A stretch of 21,305 bases of DNA from Serpens sp035497635 (GTDB lineage: Bacteria > Pseudomonadota > Gammaproteobacteria > Pseudomonadales > Pseudomonadaceae), in NCBI GenBank assembly GCA_035497635.1, contig DATJDB010000176.1, positions 1-21,305 on the forward strand, read 5' to 3'. Positions within the stretch are counted from its first letter, which is position 1. Every line of letters starts with the position of its first letter. The notes beneath the pieces were generated by a model. The model saw only the letters and a program-made list of their open reading frames with translations. It had not been told where the DNA came from and did no database searches. The position numbers were made by a program, and so were the translations under genes. Positions 15,630-21,305 of this stretch are shown in pieces.

Positions 15630-16833
15630 TGCGTGCCAGCCTCCGCTTGATGTTGGCCTGAACGACGAAGTGGTCGATCAGCGGTGCACACAGGTTGGCG
15701 AACAGGATCGCCAGCATCATGCCTTCGGGGAAGGCCGGGTTGACCACGCGGATCATCACGACCATCAGACCGATGACGATGCCGAACACCCACTTGCCGG
15801 TGTTGGTCATGGATGCCGACACCGGGTCGGTGGCCATGAAGATCATGCCGAAGGCGAAGCCGCCGGTGACCAGATGCCAATACCAGGGCATGCCGAACAG
15901 TGCGTTGGTGTCCGAACCGAGGACATTGAACAGGGTGCTCAGGGCGATCATGCCGATCATCACGCCGGCAACGATGCGCCAGGAAGCGATCTTGGTCAGC
16001 AGCAGCAGCGCGCCGCCGAGCAGGATGGCCAGCGTGCTGGTCTCGCCGATCGAACCGTGCATGAAGCCGAGGAAGGCATCGGTCCAGGTCAGACCGCTGG
16101 CAATCAGGCCCTCGATCCCCTGGGCAGAGGTCACGCTCAGCGCGGTGGCGCCAGCGAAGCCGTCGACCGCGGTCCACACGGCATCACCGGAGATCTGCGC
16201 CGGGTAGGCGAAGAACAGGAATGCACGACCGGTCAGCGCCGGGTTGAGGAAGTTCTTGCCGGTACCGCCAAACACTTCCTTGCCGATCACCACGCCGAAG
16301 CTGATGCCCAGCGCCACCTGCCAGAGCGGGATGCTCGGCGGCACGATCAGCGCAAACAGCACGGAGGTGACGAAGAAACCTTCGTTGACTTCATGCTTGC
16401 GGATCGAGGCGAACAGCACTTCCCAGAAGCCGCCGACAATGAAGGTCACCGCGTAGATGGGTACGAAATACATCGCGCCCTGTACGAAGTTGTCCCACAG
16501 GCTGCCCGCGTCGAAGCCGGCCAGCAGGGCGGTCAGCGCGAAGCGCCAGCCATCCTGAGCCGCCAGCAGCTCGGGGTTTTGGGCGAAGATCAGGTTGGCC
16601 TGGTAGCCGGTGTTCCACATGCCGAAGAACATGGCCGGGAAGGTGCATAACCACACGGTGATCATCATGCGCTTGAGGTCGATGCCGTCACGCACGTGAG
16701 CGGTGGTGCGGGTCACGCTGCCGGGGCGATAGAGGAAGGTGTCTACGGCTTCATAGAGCGCGTAGAACTTCTCGTACCGGCCACCTTTTTCAAAGTTGTG
16801 CTCGATCTTGTCGAGGAATGCGCGAATACCCAA
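15622..16833 (-). CDS. nqrB: Na+-NQR subunit B, Na+-pumping membrane subunit (TTG start)
   Basis: The 403-residue protein has many membrane helices. It carries the flavinylation motif DGFAGATAL with acceptor Thr T230 for covalent FMN, is expected to bind riboflavin and quinone, and forms the Na+ path. It begins (M)GIRAFLDKIEHNFEKGGRYE, the family N-terminus, but the start codon is TTG. AAGGAGG stands 8 bases upstream, and the next in-frame Met is at about residue 56, well inside the conserved sequence, so TTG is the real start. It begins 3 bp after the nqrA stop and overlaps nqrC by 8 bp. Length equals what I recall for P. aeruginosa NqrB (403). Confidence 0.96.
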   Translation of the reverse strand: MGIRAFLDKIEHNFEKGGRYEKFYALYEAVDTFLYRPGSVTRTTAHVRDGIDLKRMMITVWLCTFPAMFFGMWNTGYQANLIFAQNPELLAAQDGWRFALTALLAGFDAGSLWDNFVQGAMYFVPIYAVTFIVGGFWEVLFASIRKHEVNEGFFVTSVLFALIVPPSIPLWQVALGISFGVVIGKEVFGGTGKNFLNPALTGRAFLFFAYPAQISGDAVWTAVDGFAGATALSVTSAQGIEGLIASGLTWTDAFLGFMHGSIGETSTLAILLGGALLLLTKIASWRIVAGVMIGMIALSTLFNVLGSDTNALFGMPWYWHLVTGGFAFGMIFMATDPVSASMTNTGKWVFGIVIGLMVVMIRVVNPAFPEGMMLAILFANLCAPLIDHFVVQANIKRRLARNV

Positions 16834-16836
16834 GGC

Positions 16837-18174
16837 TTAGCCCTCCTTCTCGATGAGAGTCAGGTTGTCCCGCAGGATGGGGCCGTACTCGTACTTGCCG
16901 GCGCACACATAGCTGCACAGCGCCAGGTCCTCTTCATCGAGCTCCAGACAGCCGAGCTTTTGCGCGGTTTCGGTGTCGCCAACGATCAGGGCGCGCAGCA
17001 ACTGGGTAGGCAGGATGTCCAGCGGCATCACTTCCTCGTAGTTGCCAACCGGCACCATGGCGCGTGGGCTGCCGTTGGTGGTGGTGGTGAAATTGAACAG
17101 CTTGCTGCCCATCAACTTGGAGACAAAGACGTTCAGCACCGAGTGCTTGTCCACGCCGGCGCGCATGTAATGCAGCATCTGGCGGTCCTTGCCTTCGCCC
17201 AGACAGGAAACCTGCTGGTGATAGCGACCCAGATATGCCAGCGCGCCATGGGCGGTGCGACCGCCAAAGATGGAGCCGGAGACCACGCGGGAGTTGCCCG
17301 ACTGCAATTGGCCAGCGGTCAGTTCATCCAGATTGGCACCCAGGCGAGTGCGCAGCAGACGCGGCTGCTCGACCACCGGGCCGCCCAGGGCGACCACACG
17401 CTCGACGTTCAGCTCACCGGTGGTGAACAGCGCGCCGATGGCGATGACGTCCTGATAGCCGATGGTCCAGACGCTCTTGCTGGCGCTCACCGGATCGACG
17501 AAATGCACGTGGGTGCCGGCCAGACCGGCCGGATGCGGGCCGGCAAATGCCTGAGCCTGCACATTGGTCAGCTCTTCACCGGGCAGCTTCACGCCTTCGG
17601 CCTTGCACAGCTGTACCTTGGCCAGGCGCGACAGCACCTGCAGGCCCTGGGCAAAGGCTTCAGCCTGCTCGGCAATCACCACTTGCGGATCGGCCGCCAG
17701 CGGATGGGTGTCGATGGCGGTAACGAAGATGGACGACGGAACGGCATCCACGGCGGGAATCTTGCTGTACGGGCGAGTGCGCAGCGCCGTCCAGAGCCCC
17801 GACTTCTGCAGATTCTCACGAACCTGTTCGTCACTCAGCTGTCCCAGCGCTTCAATCGGGTACTGGGTGAAGCGCTCTGCGTCGTCACCGTCCAGGTCGA
17901 TGACCACGGACAGCAGGACACGCTTCTCGCCACGGTGAATCGCGCTGACCACGCCGGCACCCGGTGCGGTGAAGATCACGCCCGGGTTCTTCTTGTCAGA
18001 AAACAGCTCTTGACCCAGCTTGACACGATCCCCGACCTGAACGGCCATGGTCGGTTTCATGCCGTGATAGTCGGGCCCCAGCAGCGCAACGCTGCGCACA
18101 GGCCGAGTCGGCTCGATGCGCTGCGCCGGTCCGCCGGCGATGGGCAAATCGAGCCCACATTTTATTCTGATCAT
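16837..18174 (-). CDS. nqrA: Na+-NQR subunit A
   Basis: The 445-residue soluble subunit of Na+-NQR begins MIRIKCGLDLPIAGGPAQRI, the standard NqrA N-terminus. It carries no redox cofactor; it sits on NqrB at the cytoplasmic side and has been linked to quinone binding. Conserved blocks seen include VHFVDPVSASKSVWTIGYQD in the middle and CSYVCAGKYEYGPILRDNLT near the end, the latter with two Cys of the RnfC-like C-terminal part. The ATG at 18174 is preferred to earlier in-frame starts, which would add the promoter leader. It is first in nqrA-B-C-D-E-F-apbE-nqrM, about 120 nt downstream of the predicted transcription start. Confidence 0.97.
   Translation of the reverse strand: MIRIKCGLDLPIAGGPAQRIEPTRPVRSVALLGPDYHGMKPTMAVQVGDRVKLGQELFSDKKNPGVIFTAPGAGVVSAIHRGEKRVLLSVVIDLDGDDAERFTQYPIEALGQLSDEQVRENLQKSGLWTALRTRPYSKIPAVDAVPSSIFVTAIDTHPLAADPQVVIAEQAEAFAQGLQVLSRLAKVQLCKAEGVKLPGEELTNVQAQAFAGPHPAGLAGTHVHFVDPVSASKSVWTIGYQDVIAIGALFTTGELNVERVVALGGPVVEQPRLLRTRLGANLDELTAGQLQSGNSRVVSGSIFGGRTAHGALAYLGRYHQQVSCLGEGKDRQMLHYMRAGVDKHSVLNVFVSKLMGSKLFNFTTTTNGSPRAMVPVGNYEEVMPLDILPTQLLRALIVGDTETAQKLGCLELDEEDLALCSYVCAGKYEYGPILRDNLTLIEKEG
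16842..16848 (-). promoter_or_regulatory. Strong ribosome binding site for the nqrB TTG start
   Basis: The minus strand reads AAGGAGG inside the 3' end of nqrA, eight bases before the TTG at 16833. A near-ideal site offsets the weak start codon and fixes it. Confidence 0.8.
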
Positions 18175-18219
18175 CAGGATGCCTAACCAGTAGTTGAAAT
18201 TTTGTTCAGCGACCTGCGC

Positions 18220-18237
18220 ATTGGACCAAGGTCCAAT
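18220..18237. promoter_or_regulatory. 18-bp palindrome in the nqr leader, operator candidate
   Basis: ATTGGACC and GGTCCAAT are perfect 8-bp arms around a 2-base centre. It lies about 58-75 bases after the predicted start of transcription and about 45 bases before nqrA. It could be a repressor site acting as a roadblock, or a hairpin in the mRNA. The regulator is not identifiable from the site. Confidence 0.5.
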
Positions 18238-18300
18238 TGCCTGCGGCGGAAAGCCCCGCCACATGCACAAATCCTGCCGACCCCTAAAATAGTCCGGGCG

Positions 18301-18330
18301 ATTATAAGGATGGCCCTCAGGAAATGGCCA
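18301..18330 (-). promoter_or_regulatory. Sigma-70 promoter of the nqr operon
   Basis: The minus strand has a perfect -10 TATAAT (18301-18306) and a -35 TGGCCA (18325-18330, 4 of 6 matches) with an 18-base spacer. Transcription would start near 18294, giving a leader of about 120 nt. The -35 overlaps inverted repeats. Confidence 0.7.
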
Positions 18331-18428
18331 CCGGGCGGTGGCTATTTTCTTGATCCAAAACAGTCAACCCGGTGAACGGGGGCATATTGCCGCAGTGCAC
18401 AGGTGTATCCCGCGCGGCAAATCATGAG

Positions 18429-18456
18429 CGCGAACCCGCTTGCGAGCGGCATCGCG
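18429..18456. repeat. Imperfect GC-rich hairpin between gap and nqrA
   Basis: Outer arms CGCGA/TCGCG and inner arms CCGCT/AGCGG, separated by a 2+2 internal loop, close on a TGCG loop. It resembles REP-type palindromes in layout but not in sequence to the three units near 9.3 kb. No T-run follows. Confidence 0.45.
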
Positions 18457-18491
18457 GATAGCCCTTCTTCGAAAGCAGCAGGCCACATATG

Positions 18492-18520
18492 AAAACGGGA
18501 GCCGAAGCTCCCGTTTTTTT
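18492..18520 (-). terminator. Rho-independent terminator after the GAPDH gene (bidirectional form)
   Basis: CGGGAGC and GCTCCCG form a perfect 7-bp stem, which on the minus strand closes on a TTCG tetraloop and is followed by TTTTC. AAAA/TTTT extend the pairing. On the plus strand the stem is followed by seven T, so it could stop transcription both ways. It begins 14 bases past the stop codon and insulates the nqr promoter. Confidence 0.9.
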
Positions 18521-18533
18521 AGCGCCCGTATTG

Positions 18534-19976
18534 TTAGCGCGGGAAAGCCGGCGGGTTGACCCCAGCCATGTCTTCCATCACGCGCACCACCTGGCAGCTG
18601 TAGCCGAACTCGTTGTCGTACCAGACATAGAGCACGACGCGGTTGTCGTTGCAGATGGTGGCCTCGGCGTCCACCACACCGGCGTGGCGCGAGCCGACGA
18701 AGTCGCTGGATACCACTTCCTGGGACTGCACGAAATCGATCTGCTTTTGCAGTTCCGAGTGCATGGCCATCTGGCGCAGGTACTCGTTGACTTCTTCGCG
18801 ATCGGTGGCCTTCTCCAGGGTCAGGTTGAGGATGGCCATGGAGACGTTCGGCGTCGGCACGCGGATGGCGTTGCCGGTCAGCTTGCCCTTGAGCACCGGC
18901 AGCGCCTTGGCGGCGGCGGTGGCGGCACCGGTTTCGGTGATCACCATGTTCAGGGCGGCGGAGCGGCCCCGACGGCTGCCCTTGTGGAAGTTGTCGATCA
19001 GGTTCTGGTCGTTGGTGTACGAGTGAACGGTTTCGACGTGACCGTTGACGATGCCGTAACGGTCATTGATCGCCTTGAGCACCGGCACGATGGCGTTGGT
19101 GGTACAGGACGCCGCGGAGACGATCTTGTCGTCGGCGGTGATTTCGCCGTGGTTGATGCCGTGCACGATGTTCTTCAGCGCGCCCTTGCCCGGCGCGGTG
19201 AGGATCACGCGATCCACACCCGGGCACTTAAGGTGCTGACCCAGACCTTCGGCATCGCGCCACTTGCCGGTGTTGTCGACCAGCAGGGCATTCTTGATGC
19301 CGTACCGGGTGTAGTCGACGGAAGCCGGATCGTTGGAATAGATCACCTGGATCAGGTTGCCGTTGGCGGTGATGGTGCTGTTTTCCTCGTCGATGACGAT
19401 GGTGCCGTCGAACGGACCATGCACCGAGTCGCGACGCAGCAGGCTGGCACGCTTGGCCAGATCGTTCTCGGCGCCCTTGCGCACGACGATGGCACGCAGG
19501 CGCAGGCCGTCGCCGCCACCGGTCTTCTCGATCAGGATGCGCGCCAGCAGGCGGCCGATACGACCGAAGCCGTACAGCACCACATCGGTGCCCTCGCGCT
19601 TCTCGCCACGCTTGCTGGCCAGGCTGCCCAGCTCTTCGCGCACAAAGGCGGCCAGGTCGGTGCCACCGCTGGTCTTGAATTTGGCGACCATCTTGCCCAG
19701 GTCGACCGATACGGCGCCCAGATTCATTTCGGTCATGGTCTTGAGAATGGTGTAGCTGTCGGGCACGGACAGCTCGTCTTCGCCGCTCAGGCGGTGACGG
19801 GCGAAGCGGTGCGCCTTGAGAATGGCGATCACCGAGCGGTTGATCAGGCCGCGGCCAAAGATCGAAGTCACCACATTGTTGTTGCGGTAGAGCTGGCCAA
19901 TCAGCGGAATCATGGCCTCAGCCAGAGCTTCGCGGTCGATCCACTCACCAAGACATTGGTCGGGCTTCTGAGTCAC
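18534..19976 (-). CDS. Long-form glyceraldehyde-3-phosphate dehydrogenase homologue
   Basis: The 480-residue protein is about 140 residues longer than usual GAPDH (about 335). The extra part is an N-terminal segment of about 130 residues (MTQKPDQCLGEWIDREALAE...). The GAPDH core follows: Rossmann motif YGFGRIGR at 135-142, catalytic SAASCTTNA with C291, and HSYTNDQ with H318. It ends with the WYDNEFGYS motif. It should oxidise glyceraldehyde-3-phosphate or a related aldehyde such as erythrose-4-phosphate; the substrate and direction cannot be told. The GTG at 19976 is chosen because AAGG is 9 bases ahead; a TTG six bases upstream leaves only 3. The gene has its own promoter and terminator. 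Pseudomonas keeps such a long gap gene beside mfd. Confidence 0.92.
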   Translation of the reverse strand: MTQKPDQCLGEWIDREALAEAMIPLIGQLYRNNNVVTSIFGRGLINRSVIAILKAHRFARHRLSGEDELSVPDSYTILKTMTEMNLGAVSVDLGKMVAKFKTSGGTDLAAFVREELGSLASKRGEKREGTDVVLYGFGRIGRLLARILIEKTGGGDGLRLRAIVVRKGAENDLAKRASLLRRDSVHGPFDGTIVIDEENSTITANGNLIQVIYSNDPASVDYTRYGIKNALLVDNTGKWRDAEGLGQHLKCPGVDRVILTAPGKGALKNIVHGINHGEITADDKIVSAASCTTNAIVPVLKAINDRYGIVNGHVETVHSYTNDQNLIDNFHKGSRRGRSAALNMVITETGAATAAAKALPVLKGKLTGNAIRVPTPNVSMAILNLTLEKATDREEVNEYLRQMAMHSELQKQIDFVQSQEVVSSDFVGSRHAGVVDAEATICNDNRVVLYVWYDNEFGYSCQVVRVMEDMAGVNPPAFPR

Positions 19977-19991
19977 GGGCAAATACCTTCG

Positions 19992-20001
19992 CTACATGTA
20001 G
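19992..20001. promoter_or_regulatory. Perfect palindrome CTACATGTAG in the GAPDH leader
   Basis: The 10-bp palindrome lies just after the predicted GAPDH transcription start, before the ribosome binding site. CTACAT also recurs at 20018-20023, beside the -10. It may be a small operator; a chance palindrome is possible. Confidence 0.3.
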
Positions 20002-20021
20002 GACGGAAAAAAAGGGGCTAC

Positions 20022-20050
20022 ATTATGCCCGCGACCCACAGACGGGGCAA
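20022..20050 (-). promoter_or_regulatory. Sigma-70 promoter of the GAPDH gene
   Basis: The minus strand has -35 TTGCCC (20045-20050), a 17-base spacer and -10 CATAAT (20022-20027), preceded by GG. The start would be near 20015, leaving a leader of about 38 nt with a run of seven T. Confidence 0.6.
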
Positions 20051-20085
20051 TTGGCGTGGGCAACCGGAAGCTTAGCGCTTGCCGC

Positions 20086-20114
20086 TTGGAGCTACCCTCG
20101 CTGGCGCTTACACT
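20086..20114 (+). promoter_or_regulatory. Candidate sigma-70 promoter of mfd
   Basis: TTGGAG (20086-20091), a 17-base spacer and TACACT (20109-20114) lie ahead of the mfd GTG. The start would be near 20121, giving a leader of about 25 nt. It is divergent from the GAPDH promoter some 40 bp away. Confidence 0.45.
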
Positions 20115-20145
20115 TGCCCACTTTCGTTCCCGATCCGAGTCGCCC

Positions 20146-21305
20146 GTGTCCGTACTGCGTCTTCCGACCTTGCCATCCGCGACAGGCAAACAGCACTGGG
20201 GCAACCTGCCCGGCGCTGCCCTGTCCCTGGCCATCGCCGAGGCCGCCAGCGCGGCCGGCCGGCGCCTCACCCTGCTGCTGACCCCCGACAGCCAGAGCGC
20301 CGAACGCCTGAAGGAAGAACTCGCCTTCTTCGCCCCGACCCTGCCGGTGCTGCATTTTCCCGATTGGGAAACCCTGCCCTACGACCAGTTCTCGCCGCAC
20401 CAGGACATCATTTCCCAGCGCATCGCGACCCTCTATCGGTTGCCGGAAATTCGCCACGGCATCCTGGTCGTACCGATCAACACCGCGCTGCACCGCCTGG
20501 CGCCGACCCGTTTCCTGCTCGGCCGCAGCCTGGTGCTGGATGTCGGCCAGCGCCTGGATGTCGAAGAGATGCGCGGCCGCCTGGAAGCCGCCGGCTATCG
20601 CTGTGTGGAGACTGTCTACGAACACGGCGAATTCGCCGTGCGCGGCGCCCTGCTCGACCTGTTCCCGATGGGCAGCGACACGCCCTACCGCATCGATCTG
20701 TTCGATGACGAGATCGAGACGCTGCGTACCTTTGATCCGGAAAACCAACGCTCGGTGGACAAGGTCGACTCCATTCGTCTGCTGCCGGGGCGCGAATTCC
20801 CGCTGGACAAGAAGTCGGTCAGCGACTTTCGCGGGCGCTTCCGCGAGCGCTTCGATGTGGATTTTCGCCGCTGCCCGATCTACCAGGATCTGAGTACCGG
20901 CATTACCCCCGCCGGAATCGAGTACTACCTGCCGCTGTTCTTCGAGGAAACCTCGACGCTGTTCGACTATCTGCCCGAGGACACCCAGGTGTTTTCCCTG
21001 CCGGGCATCGAGCAGGCCGCCGATCAGTTCTGGCACGACGTGCGCAACCGCTACGAGGATCGGCGCCTGGACCCGGAGCGCCCGGTGCTGCCTCCGGCGG
21101 AACTATTCGTGGCGGTGGAAAACTGCTTCGCGCGCCTCAAGCATTGGCCACGCGTGGTGGCCGACACCCAGGATGTGCAGAGCGGCGCCGGCCGCGAGCG
21201 CTTCCCGGCCCAGCCATTGCCGGACCTGGCGCTGCAGGCCAAGGCCGTCGAACCACTGGCCGCACTGCGCCGCTTTCTCGAGGAATATCCCGGCCGCGTG
21301 CTGTT
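20146..21305 (+). CDS. mfd: Transcription-repair coupling factor Mfd (N-terminal third, cut by window edge)
   Basis: Mfd displaces RNA polymerase stalled at DNA lesions and recruits UvrA. The 386 full codons present begin with GTG as (M)SVLRLPTLPSATGKQHWGN, the Pseudomonas Mfd N-terminus. They cover the UvrB-like part, with LHFPDWETLPYDQFSPHQD at about residues 71-89, ISQRIATLYRLP after it and RGALLDLFPMG near residue 166. Full-length Mfd is about 1150 residues; the polymerase-binding and helicase domains lie beyond the window. No strong ribosome binding site was seen ahead of the GTG. The gene is divergent from the GAPDH gene and has a plausible own promoter 32 bp upstream. There is no frameshift in the visible part. 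Confidence 0.95.
   Translation, partial: MSVLRLPTLPSATGKQHWGNLPGAALSLAIAEAASAAGRRLTLLLTPDSQSAERLKEELAFFAPTLPVLHFPDWETLPYDQFSPHQDIISQRIATLYRLPEIRHGILVVPINTALHRLAPTRFLLGRSLVLDVGQRLDVEEMRGRLEAAGYRCVETVYEHGEFAVRGALLDLFPMGSDTPYRIDLFDDEIETLRTFDPENQRSVDKVDSIRLLPGREFPLDKKSVSDFRGRFRERFDVDFRRCPIYQDLSTGITPAGIEYYLPLFFEETSTLFDYLPEDTQVFSLPGIEQAADQFWHDVRNRYEDRRLDPERPVLPPAELFVAVENCFARLKHWPRVVADTQDVQSGAGRERFPAQPLPDLALQAKAVEPLAALRRFLEEYPGRVL

Larger units (their letters stand above)
18175..18533. other. gap-nqrA intergenic region: terminator, promoter, inverted repeats
   Basis: This 359-bp region holds no convincing gene. In minus-strand order it has the GAPDH terminator (18492-18520), a long imperfect hairpin (18429-18456), an inverted repeat TTGCCGC/GCGGCAA (18387-18420), the nqr promoter (18301-18330) with hairpins over its -35 region, and a leader carrying an 18-bp palindrome (18220-18237). 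As I recall, P. aeruginosa has an amino acid permease gene (aroP type) here; none is present. Confidence 0.8.

Noticed and set aside
16696..18186. 496-codon plus-strand open frame opposite nqrA
   Set aside because: Long antisense frames are expected opposite GC-rich genes. Its protein is rich in Gln, His, Gly and Asp with no domain, and nqrA is certain.
19977..19982. TTG start for the GAPDH gene
   Set aside because: AAGG is only three bases away from it but nine from the GTG, which also gives the MTQKPDQ start I recall from relatives.
18489..20075. 528-codon plus-strand open frame opposite the GAPDH gene
   Set aside because: It is a shadow of the GAPDH coding strand, starts inside the terminator and runs into the promoter region, with no recognisable domain.

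Overview
The window reads as chromosomal core DNA of a Pseudomonas-type gammaproteobacterium (Pseudomonas sensu lato, possibly the stutzeri or mendocina groups). The grounds are high GC, protein sequences closely matching what I remember of Pseudomonas families, and a gene order (lpxK, exbD, exbB, comEC, lolE, lolD, lolC, PilZ, GDPD, sth, nqrM, apbE, nqrFEDCBA, long GAPDH, mfd) that follows the P. aeruginosa PA2981-PA3002 neighbourhood as I recall it. No phage, insertion sequence, CRISPR, rRNA or tRNA was seen.

Block 1 (1-7489, all minus strand) is a run of envelope genes. The inner-membrane lipoprotein-release transporter lolC-lolD-lolE comes first, then the DNA-uptake/hydrolase protein comEC, then an ExbB/ExbD proton-channel pair, then lpxK (lipid A 4'-kinase), whose 3' end is cut off by the window edge. 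Gene ends overlap or nearly touch except for short gaps before comEC (56 nt) and exbB (70 nt).

Block 2 (7627-9233, plus strand, divergent from lolC) has an unusual PilZ protein, a small exported protein of unknown function and a cytoplasmic glycerophosphodiester phosphodiesterase. It converges on sth across 325 bp of REP-like palindromes and a terminator.

Block 3 (9559-18174, minus strand) is the complete Na+-translocating NADH:quinone oxidoreductase operon nqrABCDEF with its maturation genes apbE (covalent FMN attachment) and nqrM, followed by sth (soluble transhydrogenase). All cofactor residues looked for in NqrB, C, D, E, F and NqrM are present. Together these genes couple NADH oxidation to Na+ export and balance NADH and NADPH.

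Block 4: a long-form GAPDH homologue (minus) and mfd (plus, truncated at the right edge) diverge from a shared 169-bp promoter region. Between GAPDH and nqrA is a 359-bp region with a terminator, a good sigma-70 promoter and several inverted repeats.

I found no undescribed multi-gene system. The observations most worth checking are regulatory: a near-perfect 18-bp palindrome in the nqr leader, a terminator-like hairpin plus leader ORF before lolC, the REP cluster, and the atypical PilZ architecture.
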